A DNA stretch of 64,000 nucleotides, taken from Zhengitettix transpicula (taxonomy: Eukaryota; Arthropoda; Insecta; Orthoptera; Tetrigidae). The stretch spans positions 98,570,532-98,634,531 of the forward strand of contig CM073591.1 of NCBI GenBank assembly GCA_037074705.1. The letters are read 5' to 3'. Of this stretch, positions 48,013 to 58,852 are shown piece by piece. A program made the position numbers and the translations under genes. The stretch's first letter is position 1. The number at the start of each line of letters is the position of its first letter. The notes below the pieces were generated by a model. It did not search any database. It saw only the letters and a list, made by a program, of their open reading frames with translations, and was not told the DNA's origin.

Positions 48013-50097
48013 GTGGTCGCAATTTAGAACATTATTTTAATTATTGTTGGAAAGAAGCACTTTGCGAAAATGTTGTAAATAAACAATAAGTAAAACATTG
48101 ATCAGGGAGATATCTGTTAAATAACTAATTCTTCACATCTCAACAGTTCAAATTAATCACCTGTAAAGAGAATAATTATTTCATTTAAAGATCTATAAAT
48201 AAGCTATAGATTAATACCGAACACTTAATGTAAGATTAAAAAAACTACATATTGTTTGTCTTATAATATCCTGACAGATATTAATAATTATAATATATAT
48301 GTAAATATATATTATCCAAATGGAGCTATGCAGAATGAGGGTCAACAATTTTTATTCCAATTTTGAGTATATTAACATGAGAGTTTTTTTAGGCATGATT
48401 TCATTTTACCATTTATCCATAATGGATAATGGATAATTAAACCAAAATTACATGATAATATCTTCAATAAATGAAAAAGTTTTTATTTCACTGTTAATAA
48501 AGGCTTACTTCTAGCGTGTTGTGATCATTTATCACAACATTGTGCCATATTTTTGTGTGTAGATTGAGAAATATATTTGATATTTAAAAACAATAAAACA
48601 AAATTATTCTTGTTTGAATCCCTTTATTATTGAAATAGTTGCAGAAGTGGGGCGGTACATTGCAGAGGAATTCATCAATAAGACGTTCGTAAATAGACGC
48701 TGAAAACAAATATGATAATATTGAACATAAACTTTCGTTTCGTGATTAAAGAAACTGTGGTCTGATGGGAATGTTCAGAAGAATAAATAAGAATGAGTGC
48801 CATCATTCATTTTCTTTTGCCATCTTATTATTAAATAAGGCTATATCGCCTTTTCATATTTTATTTTGTAATGTGTTTAAATGCCGCTGACTGATATATT
48901 TTTGTCAAAATATTATATAATATCAAATATTTTTCGTAAATAATTACTTTATTTCCTGTATATTTTTCTGGGAAAAGAAGAAGCTGCTGCAGGGGATGTT
49001 CTCTATTATCATCGTTCTGAATCAGAAAAAGTTAAAACGCATACGTTTTTGTTATGAAAATTTAATGGAGAATAATAGTGACTCTGTGTTTCCATAAAGT
49101 TAGAATCCGTGTAGTGAGCAACTGTGAGCTTGAGCGAGAAACAATGTCTAATAGGCTCCATGTTTCCACGTGACCAGGCGCAATCAGTAAGTTGACGCTC
49201 ATCTGTCGTGTTGTTGTATTGTGTATCATCGTGCTCTGCTAATTGGATCAGCGTCCGACTTTAAACAAAAGCCACCAACAATGCCACGTGCCGGCAATCG
49301 GACGCGTTGTGATACGGTTGGAACACAGAAACGAAAGTTGTAAAAGCGATGTGTCTGGAATACGGACTATTTTTTCACTCGCTTTCCAGGACTCCAATAC
49401 ACGCCACTTGCATTTTCATATTTCTGGTTAAATGACTGTATAGAACAAGAAAATATATAGTTCTGGTTTGTATTCGCTTGCGACGTCCTACACAGCCCAT
49501 TCACACACTTAAAATGCAAATGTAACACATTTTCCAAACAAAGTAAGGTATAAATTAATTAAAAAAAATTCGAGATACGTAAATAAACACACCTTTTCTC
49601 CCTAAAAATCCAGTCCAGTAATCGATACTTATACGTAAGCAACAATTATCATCGGGCGAATAAAAAATGACCAAATTAGAGACTTCACGTAATTGGAAAA
49701 GCTTCTGCTCTATAACGCGAAACGAATTTATGTTCCACTCACTGCTACAGGGACATTCGTTACACTTTAACATAATATCAAAAACTCGTAATTATAGCAT
49801 GAACATTTCATATGTTCTAACAATTTGGTTCATGAGAGATAATTCGTTACCTCAAAATGTCTCTCGGGGAATTCCGTTACATAAATTCATTTTAAAAAAT
49901 AACTTGTATAATGGCTTTCAATGCAACTAATTTAGAAAAAAAATTTCGTTATGCTGTATTGAATACAAAATATTAAATTACATGTCTCATTAAGAAAGCT
50001 GTCGTCAAGTAACTAGTCACTGGACAAAATTAATTATGTTCACAATTATAAATGGCCACAAATACAGGCCTCATGCTTTTACATTTCTGAAAATATT
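48013..50097. other. AT-rich DNA, no gene recognised
   Basis: The patch 49090-49420 is less AT-rich and has a 62-codon + strand frame (49243-49431), with no recognisable motif. An old element is possible. Confidence 0.35.
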
Positions 50098-50321
50098 TAC
50101 GTCTGATTGAAATCAATGAAGAAGAAAGATATCCAATGCAGACAAAAAGGTAATTTAAATACCACACAACGTTTCTGGGATCCTTGAACCTTTCGTCAGG
50201 TGTTAAGAAAAGCTTTTTAATGTTGTCAACTAACAAGTGCAGTTGAAAGGAACAAGAATCTTAGAAATTTTGTGTGGTATTTATATAACCTTTTTGTCTG
50301 ATTTCGCTATCTTTCTTATTC
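50098..50321. repeat. foldback MITE family A, copy 3
   Basis: The left arm ACGTCTGATTGAAATCAATG...GCAGACAAAAAGGT is mirrored by ACCTTTTTGTCTGATTTCGC...CTTTCTTATT. The centre GTCAACTAACAAGTGCAGTTG matches the inner arm of copies 1 and 2. Confidence 0.8.
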
Positions 50322-50343
50322 ACTTTTATATCTCTATTTAATC

Positions 50344-50584
50344 TATAGTCACAGTAAATAAATTTACATAGAAGCTTTCAGAAATTTGGCCATAATAATT
50401 TGTAAGATATAACATTAGTCAATAGTACATATTCCGAACGTTACAAATAACGTTAAAAATGTCAAATGAGAAATACCTTGACATTTTTAACTTAATATAT
50501 AACGTTGGAATATGTACGATTGACACCTGATAATAATGGCCGAATTGCTGAAAGCTTCTTTGTATTTTATTTAATGTGACTATA
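50344..50584. repeat. foldback MITE family B
   Basis: A 241-bp near-perfect inverted repeat. It opens TATAGTCACAGTAAATAAAT and closes ATTTTATTTAATGTGACTAT (then A). Inner arms AGAAGCTTTCAGAAATTTGGCC and GGCCGAATTGCTGAAAGCTTCT pair, as do AAAAATGTCAA and TTGACATTTTT around a loop of about 15 bases at 50465-50480. The ends are TA-flanked. It is unrelated in sequence to family A, which ends 23 bases upstream. Confidence 0.88.
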
Positions 50585-52395
50585 TTTTAAAAACAAATGT
50601 AAAGGGCTGGAATGTGAGGTTGTTTTTAATTCTTAATCTCATTTTTACAGATCTCTATATAAACGTTTATATTTTGAAAATTAACTCTTTATCCATTAAA
50701 TTTCAACAGACTTAAAAATTAATGATTAGGTTTAAATAACGTTGTACAGTCTCAAATTCTTGTTTTTTTTATGTATACATATAGACTATTGTAACGCATC
50801 CTCTGTCACGATTGCACGTCTTTACCCGCCAAAAAGGATATTATTAAAACAAAATATTAGTTACTGCAAGGCAAACATTTGCGTATTACCCATTTTCTCT
50901 CACTGTACAATGGCAATTTTCACATTAAACCACGCGTTCGTGATGTAAAGTTTCAGAAGCACTTAAAAAAAATATAAAATATAAAATTCACCTTAATATG
51001 GAAGTTACAAATTTTTTATTAGACTCCCAGTAGCAAATTAAATCACGTAAGTTGGAAATCTAGACTTGAAATAACAATATAATTATCAACTTTAATATCA
51101 TTTATCAGATTAATAATTTATTTATTTATAATATCGTACACTTTTTCAGTTCGATATATTTCCCAAGTGATATAATAAAGGGATTTAGAAACCAGGATTT
51201 TAACAATTTTTATTGAGTGAAATATAACTTTTATCTTAAACGAATAATTATATAAATGCTCGAATTATTTGCAGAAATAATAAGAATTAGTAACATCATA
51301 AATATTAAACTTTTACTGGGGTAATATTTACGAGAAGCACTCCCATATAGTTCAACTACAGTGTGTATAATTTAAATAAATAACAAAATTTAATTAAATG
51401 TAATTTATCAGAAATGTTACATAATGAAACACTTAATTATTCCTTAAAATGAAGTTATAATTGAATAATTTGAAATTTTTATATTAATTGATTTTCCAAT
51501 CTTATGTATAAATTTGTCATTTGGAATTTTGATTAAAAACTGTTTAATTCCTAATTTGATTTTGTATTGTAAATACGTCATTGTTTTTCCTTACAACATT
51601 AAAAAAGATGACCATTTTAGTGCGTTTAGATAAATTATATGAAGAAAATTTATAATTTTAAGTGTTATCGCTGTTCATTACGACACTTCATGCAAAAAAT
51701 ACTATTGCTTTTCTTTATGGTATTTATTATATTTCTAAAAATTATATATAAATATGAAATATTGCATTGTTCCCTTCACATCTTATCATTTTTATATAAA
51801 TTGAAAATAAGTAAAAAAACACACATCAAAAAGTTTTATTTCTTTCAGTAAGCCTGAAGATGGTTCAAATATGTACAGAAACTATGATTAATATTTTGTT
51901 AATTATCAACTATGTTTGCCAATTATATGTTATGTAAAAAAAGTCGAATTGGTTTGCGTATAAAACCGCCACTAAAATTAATGTCGTTTTTAACAGACTC
52001 AACTTTTTTAATCCTTCAACATATCTCTAGGTTTACACCAGAATTGTCAGTTAATATTTTTTCTGGAATTCGTGTTAATAGCTTTTATTTTACTGGGAAT
52101 CTTCTTGGTGAATAATTAAATGTTCTAAAATAAATACGCAATTAAGTGAGTAAATATTTATATTAAAATATTACGCACGTTCGACGTGGAACTATAAATA
52201 TGTAGGAAAAAGTAATTGACATATACGTAAAAGTATTTTGAGGCAAAAATATTACATGATTTCATAACTCGTGCCCGATTTACATATATATATTAGGCGA
52301 TATTTTAAAGGCCATAATTAGTCGTATTTCTTCATATATAGTATCCAAGGCTTTATAAAATTCTAATAATTAATCTGTTTACGATAGCTACATTT
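50585..52395. other. AT-rich DNA, nothing recognised
   Basis: Several short open frames, all strongly AT-driven. A CCTGAAGATGG block at 51854 is reminiscent of retroelement 3' ends but is not sufficient evidence. Confidence 0.4.
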
Positions 52396-52896
52396 TTCTG
52401 AGCGAGAGACAGATTACATGAGGGTAATGCATGTGGTAGCAACTCCTCTTTAACAGCATAGGAAAGTATTTGAAAAGGGGGATGCGGAAGGGTATAGGAA
52501 GGTAGACAAGCGTTAAATAGGCCCCCCGAGCTAAGGTTTAAGGATCCTACCCGGCATTCGCCTAAAAGTGATGCAGGACAAACCCTAGAAAACCTGCATC
52601 AGGTGGGTCAGGCAGTAGGTACTTGTCGCACGCCTTTCCAAAGGAGGAATAAGGATTTTCTGTGGGGACGCAGAATTCCTTCTCCGTGCCTCGACCAGTT
52701 TAAGAGGCAACTGGCCGACTATTTCAATGGAAACACCAACCAAATCTTATTACCAAATCGTATTACCAAGGTCCGCGACCCCGTAACAAACACCTCGGCT
52801 TGTGAGAACCTTAGTTCAAAAGCAGAGAGAGAATAAGGCATCCCCAAAGGATGTCCAAAAAGGTTCTGCCTGCGTGAGCTAACATCTCTCACAGGC
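52396..52896 (-). repeat. SINE-like repeat, copy 8
   Basis: Near full-length but diverged minus-strand copy without a clean poly(T). It reaches the 5' hairpin, here GCCTGCGTGAG against CTCTCACAGGC (52868-52895). The shared sense frame is broken. Confidence 0.85.
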
Positions 52897-54995
52897 TCGA
52901 CGATTGCTAAAATATGAAATAAATTATCGATAATCGGTATGTTATCCTGACCACGAGAGACATTAATGTGTACTATATAAGAAGTTGCACTTTCTCAAGA
53001 AGAATAACACTCTAGTCTTAATTATGTATCACATTTGAAAAATTACCGTAGGTATTCCCGTCGAATATTGACCTGCCAGTCAAGCCAAAGGCTGATTTCA
53101 TTCTCGGTCGATAACCTTTCCCCGTCTGAAAGGATGAAAGAACTTCAAAGTGTAGGAGCTTATATCTCGATGACGCAATTATTCATGAGCAAATAAAGAA
53201 TTGGTGGGAGACAATGAAGAGAATAGGGTTCGCCAAATTGCTTCTGTCGAAAAGAGACAACCATTCGACTGAAAAGCGTAAAAAGCAGGTCATATGAAAT
53301 AAAGGTGGACATAGATTAAATTTTTATTACTAGGAAGGAAACCAGTTTTAATAGTACGTAACACTTAAAAGACGTAAATATTGTTTACACTCTTATTTAC
53401 GAGATTTGATGAATGCGTAACAAATTAATATAAATTTTCTCCCTAAAATCGAAAACTTTAAGGTCAAAAATAATTTGAATTTGTGGAAAAATGTGAATAT
53501 ACCTTTTTTCTGAGTGCTCGTTTATTTCTCAGATTATTTACGAATAAATAAAACAGGCCTCTGAGTTAGTTAACAAATTAGATTATCCTACACAAATAAT
53601 AACAATTAATTCAATAATTTTAGGAGAAGTTAAAATATAAAACATCCAAAACGTTCACATGCATAGGTTATATAATTTATTCAATAACTGTCAAAATCAT
53701 ATAAGAAGCTTTCGACCTCTTAATGTCAGAGTCATCTCTGAAAACAAACAAAATACATGTATGTGAGTAACAAACCATGTAAATCGAATAAAAAAAGATG
53801 AACTCATAATAATAAAATGTGTAATATGTAGTATTACATTATTTTATCAAACTCTTCGCACTTAAACTTGCATGTAAAACAGTGATGCAAGAAGGTTCAC
53901 ATAATAATATGTTAGACTCATATTCAACATTATTTTATTTTATTTCCTCAGCCTAATACTTATCCGCTTCTTCTATTTGATTTATATGTTTAAGATATTT
54001 TACAACCCTTTTATGGTTATCTGTGGCTTAATACTCTTCAGAATGTTCTATTCTGGTCAAACATTTCATCCACATTTTAGTAACAACATACAATTAAAGC
54101 CTATCAATCTAAAAATCCTTCTTTTAACCTCACCATAATATAAGTTTTAAGGCCCCGGTTATTAAAGTTATGAATTACAATAGCCTTATTATTAATTCAC
54201 ATCACGAAGATTTTTCTCTCATATTTCCGGGAATACTATCTCAAATAACCTACAGCCACAGGTGGCATTTTAATAAATAAAACTTTTACCATTAGCGGTT
54301 AAGCGATAGAAATAACACTCCTTCCACCAACACCAGCATTCTACAACAGAAAATGCATCAAGATTAAGCAACTGTCTGAGCGTGAGATTGTGCTGTCATA
54401 ATTTTATCTGCTCGGAAAAATCACCGGACGCGGAACAGTAGGTCTATTAATGCACGCTCTTGAGTTTTTAAAGCTTTTTAACTGCAGACTGGTGGTCACA
54501 AAACGCTAAAAACGTACTCTATGATTAAGTCGATCGTTAATCTGAGGATTAACATACCGCAAAAGAACATAAACAAAATAAATATGAAGGGGGAAACCGG
54601 TAATTTTTAATGCTTGCTTCGCTAAAACCGTGTGTGACATTGATAAAACGCAGGCAGAATTTCATTAATAAAAGCTTTTTGAATAATAACATTATGAAAA
54701 CATTACCTCGTTCACGCTGATGAGTCCCAGTCAATTTTCCAACTTATATTAAGATAAATCAAATTAGGCTTGATCATGCCGGAAATCAAGCTGTGACAGA
54801 GAGGTTTTCAATTATAACAGCACTCATTACTGAGCAATCTTGAACCTATCTACACTTTTTTTATCCAGAGCTGTACAAAAATTATTCTAAATTCGTCATA
54901 GTCTGGTATATAATTATTTTTTTATTTTACAAAATATTTAGTGCAATCAGTTGACGATATTCTTATTACGAAAGAGTAGGTTATTGCCAACGGTA
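52897..54995. other. AT-rich DNA, no gene recognised
   Basis: The stretch 53040-53290 is less AT-rich and unexplained. No exon was supported. Confidence 0.4.
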
Positions 54996-56199
54996 TGTAA
55001 ATAAACACGCTGAACAGAGATTTTTTTTACTTTACTTTAAATAACCATTAATTTGAGAGATCACCATTAATTTGAGAGTTCGTTCCATCGTTAGAGAGTT
55101 TCTTCTTCAATATACTGTAGTAATTGGTAATTAAGGCATTGTTCTAATTGAAAAGTTGAATTGTAGAGGACTCATTATTGGCGGATAAAGCGGACGCCGC
55201 AACAAACCGGCAATGCAAAAAAAAAGTATTGTTGATCGGTCGAGAAGGTTTTACGCGCTCAAAATTTACGAGACGAACGAACAGTTGGGCAACGGACAGC
55301 AAGTAGAACAGAGTAAAAGAACGAACAGTTGGGCAACGGACAGCAAGTAGAACAGAGTAAAAGAACGAACAGTTGGGCAGTAAACGGCGAGATGTACAGA
55401 TTAAAATTCTAATTCACGAAAACTTGAACAATCTTTGTCAGTCAGCAGTGAAGACTGAAAGGTCTAATTTAAAGAACGAGAAAGTGTTCCAGTAACCAGT
55501 ACGCTGTGATATCAAAAATGCAGAAACTGAACTAGTCTTCAGTCAACAGACAAAACCAATGAGGTGCATTTTCAACAAAAATCCACGAGATCTACAAATC
55601 CAGGTTGCAGTAGATCATCGAGAATCGACAAAGTTATTTTAAACCGACTAACAAACTACGCTAATTAGAGTCTGTAAACATTTAGAGTCTGTGAGAACTT
55701 AGAATCAGTGATATCCCCAAAATTGTGCACGAAAAGTTAAAATGAGACCTGGGCTGCCGTAAGTAGAAAGAAAACTTTAAAATCATTGTAAACCACGTTT
55801 AAAAGATAAACGTTAGATCGTTCTTTAATTATCGATAAAATGAGATCTTTAATTATTCAGATCATTCTTTATTTCTTGATAAAAATTGAAATTGTTTAAA
55901 TTCAATCTTTGGCATTATTTATTCAGCAACAAATTTCGTCTATGTTCAGATGCATTGATTCCCATATAAAGCAAATGTAATTTTTGTGATTTTGATTATA
56001 TAAATTCTGCCATTATCAAACCCAGTTCAAGACCCTGAGATCCCAAATATTTTGTGATTTGAATACTTGTTTTAAAATTGTTAATAAAACTTGTTTAATA
56101 GTTTTCACGTAATAGTTCTTTTCATTTAAAAACGCCACATAATTCATATCATGAATTATTGTCAAAAGATGCAACCTATGTATGCTATAAATTATTACA
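54996..56199 (+). repeat. LTR-like unit, copy 5
   Basis: The 3' end ATTATTACA at 56191-56199 and the core AAACCCAGTTCAAGACCCTG at 56018-56037 identify the family, with CCGTAAGT at 55757-55764 and AGATAAACGTTAGATCGTTC downstream as in copies 2 and 3. The 5' end is placed at TGTAAATAAACACG, giving 1204 bp, nearly the length of copy 4. This copy is not embedded in a long (AT)n. Private 44-bp tandem repeats lie at 55276-55379. Confidence 0.65.
55276..55379 (+). repeat. 44-bp tandem repeat, about 2.4 units
   Basis: Units start at 55276, 55320 and 55364. Each begins AACGAACAGTTGGGCA. The first two are identical over 44 bases. Confidence 0.97.
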
Positions 56200-56525
56200 A
56201 TACATACGAGTTGAAGCTTCCAATTTGTCAAAGTCAGGTAAACATAATTAATTTGGCTGAATTTTTCTCCAGAAAATCGTAAAATGATTGTAATTGTCAA
56301 ATTACACAAAACAAACACCAAATAAGTAAGAAAAATTGTGCCCAAAGTTGGATAAAGGAATAATATTTTTTTGTCAATCTTTGTCAGCGACATCATGTTT
56401 ACAGTTAACTCATGTTTGCCTATATTAAAAGTAGAAATAATTAGAGCAAGTATACTGTTTGTAATAAGTGTATATGGAGAGTTTTTGTACGCACTCCGAT
56501 TGTGTGGTAGGAAGTACGCGGCCAA
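56200..56525 (-). pseudogene. hydrophobic ORF, possible chemoreceptor fragment
   Basis: A 169-codon minus-strand frame runs 56525-56016. Its last third lies inside LTR-like copy 5, so only 56200-56525 can be original. That part encodes two hydrophobic segments (LITNSILALIISTFNIG; LFLYPTLGTIFLTYLVFVLC) and FSGEKFSQINYVY, which loosely resembles the RFxxLN region after a membrane helix in insect gustatory receptors. There is no second exon or TYhhhhxQF signature, and the region is AT-rich, where hydrophobic frames arise by chance. I regard it as a weak candidate only. Confidence 0.2.
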
Positions 56526-57555
56526 TCGATCTCTTGACAGCAGACGGCCAACGAATCAGCCGATGCACTCGGACTTCCAGGTCTGCTTTCGCTTTTGACG
56601 AGAACTCAGCCAACTGAACAATGCCAGGAGAGCTGGAAGTCTTTGACTTCGGAAGATTCTTGTATGTAAAGCTTTTAAAGGTATTATAATTCGACGAACA
56701 AATTTGGTGCTCGGTGGTCGCGTTTAGTTTTTTAGAAAATTTGACGATGGACAATTTCATAGAGAAATTTTTCCAAATAAAGGTTTGTATTTTAAGTCGC
56801 TCTCAAAAAATAACTTCCAAATATATTTCGGTTTATGGAAAACCGATTACAACTTTGTATGCATTCGACCACCGAATAGTGTAATTTTATTTTCTTTGGC
56901 TTGGTAACACGTCCTTCATTGCAACACGGAAAGTAAGACCATTTCCTGATCCAACTTTTATCTCGAGACGTCCGCTAGAATTTCAATGCTACAACTACGG
57001 GCCTATGACGATTTATTAGTCCCAATTGATCGATGTATTATAGAGCATCTAAACGACGTCAGACAAGAGGGTAATTTGTCTCTGAAAAGCTAATATTTAA
57101 ATTTCTTAGGAAAATCCACGAGATAACTTTCCAAGTAGCATCCTCAAGTATGCAAGTATGGTTCTATTGTTTGATCTATCCTTGACCTGTTTTAAAGCAG
57201 GCTGATTTCGGCTATTGTTACTTGAAAACAGGACGACACTTCCAGGGACTTGCGATGCCATTATCCACTAAAACCTGTCCTTCAGTTAGGGAAATGTGCT
57301 GCATTATCTTGAGGGTCACCTGAGATGGACCAGATTTGGGGCTCGTAAGGGGCAAACGACAAATCGTAGTTACAGTACCACATCTTAGATAACGAATTAT
57401 AAGCCTAATATTTCAACTATGTTTCCCCAATTTCTTAATTACTGAAATGAAAAGAAGGAATCAAGTGCAGGAGTTACGTGAAAAATTTATGAAAACTATA
57501 TTATGGTAGTACATTGAAAGCTATAAAAGGAGTTCGACATGAAACGATGCTTCAT
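56526..57555. other. No gene recognised
   Basis: 56540-56660 is GC-richer than average. No exon or repeat family was supported. Confidence 0.35.
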
Positions 57556-57744
57556 CGCCGACCTCCTGTGGTGTAGGGATCAGCGTGACTGCCTCGCAGT
57601 CGAATCGCGTTCGAATACCGGCAAGGGCATGGATGTTTGTGTGCGTGAGAGATTCTCTCATCAAATCATTCCACCGACAAGTCATAATGAGTTCCCATAA
57701 TTAGTAGCCAATAACCTCAGCTGTTGATGTGACTGTAAATAAAT

Positions 57745-57777
<33 letters not shown>
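57556..57777 (+). mobile_element. tRNA-derived SINE, diverged, with (AT)n tail
   Basis: The head matches 39513: TGTGGTGTAGGGATCAGCGT (A box) and GCGTTCGAATACCGGC (B box, 57607). The body differs from the 39.5-kb SINE, and the element ends in AAATAAATCA plus (AT)n at 57751-57777. A related SINE subfamily is likely. Confidence 0.75.
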
Positions 57778-57783
<6 letters not shown>

Positions 57784-58147
57784 TCTTCAACATTTTCAAC
57801 GGCAAAGAAGTCGGCAGCTGAATTCAGACGCAGTCGAACGTCCGTTTTTGAACGAAGAGTGTTTCATCACACTCAGAAAACGCTATGACCCAGAATATAA
57901 TCGCAAAAATCCTGAACTCCGTATTGAAAAATTGAGGATTTCAGACTCGATAGTTTTCACACATTGGAAAAATAGTTGTCGCAACATTTTACAGAAATAT
58001 TTTGGGTATGAAAGCTACGTTTGCCGCGTAGTGCCGTTGACCAGAATAAACATTTTTCAGTTGTGTCTGCATCTTAATAAACGGATTCATCTGAGATTTT
58101 GAGACTTTTCATGACTTGATCAAACGTGGAAACAAACCAAACAGTTG
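57778..58147. other. unrecognised 84-codon reading frame region
   Basis: A + strand frame at 57848-58102 (MNEECFITLRKRYDPEYNRK...) is moderately protein-like but matches nothing I know. Coding status is not supported. Confidence 0.15.
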
Positions 58148-58852
58148 GCCGTATCAGAGGCGTAACTAGGATTTTCAGCGCCCGGGGAGAATTGACGATT
58201 TCCGTGCCCCACGCTGTTTCCCGTAATGCAAAGGAGAAGTTAATTTTTATTAAAAGAAAAATGTTTTTCGGCCTGTTCTGAGAGGTGTATGTTCCGGGGT
58301 CTCAGACCTTGGGCATACGGTAAGAGTTGTCCGCTATTCCCATAGGAATAGTCGACCAGCTGCCTCCTAAACTGGTCGAGGCACGGAGAAGGAAATGTTG
58401 CGTCCCCACAGCAAACTCCTCTCCCGCTATCGGAAGGGCGTGGGACAAGTACCCAATGCCCAACCTACCTGATGCAGGTTTTTCTAGGGTTTTCCCTGCA
58501 TTTCTTTAGGCGAATGCCAGGTTGGATCCTTAAAATATAGCCCGGGGGCTCTAGTTAACCCTTGGTTATCTTCCTCCACCTTCCGCATTCCCCCTTTCAA
58601 ATCCCTTCCTATGCTATTAAAGAGGAGTTGCCCAACGTGGATTACCCTCATGTGGCCTGTTGCCCTCAAAAAAATAAAAATATATATATTACCCTATACC
58701 ATCCCTTATAAAATTAATTTACCGACGACAATGTAAAAAATGTATTGTCGATGCCTGGGGAACGCGCGCTACATTATTTGGTGCCCTCCTAGATGCTGCG
58801 TCAGGGGACAAATACCCCCCTTGCCCCCCAATAGCTGCGTCACTGGCCGTAA
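58148..58852. mobile_element. hAT-like foldback element carrying a nested SINE
   Basis: The element is 58155-58845. The left end CAGAGGCGTAACTAGGATTT and the right end (read from the other strand) CAGTGACGCAGCTATTGGGG are the CAGTGGCGTAGCTAGG-type termini common in animal genomes. The subterminal GCGCCCGGGG and CAAATACCCCCCTTGCCCCC are also typical. Flanks GCCGTAT (58148-58154) and GCCGTAA (58846-58852) look like a target duplication with one change. The SINE-like repeat at 58269-58674 sits inside. Confidence 0.8.
58269..58674 (+). repeat. SINE-like repeat, copy 9 (nested)
   Basis: 5'-truncated + strand copy from GGCCTGTTCTGAGAGG to CCTGTTGCCCTCAAAAAAA. The sense frame (58327-58509) is intact and close to those of the copies at 22 and 30 kb. 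It is inserted in a hAT-like element. Confidence 0.9.

Noticed and set aside
56425..56760. 111-codon minus-strand frame
   Set aside because: Overlaps the hydrophobic frame in another phase and has no recognisable motif.
1320..57777. CRISPR-like or satellite array
   Set aside because: The regular repeats are AT or GA microsatellites and short tandem repeats. There are no spaced identical repeats with unique spacers.
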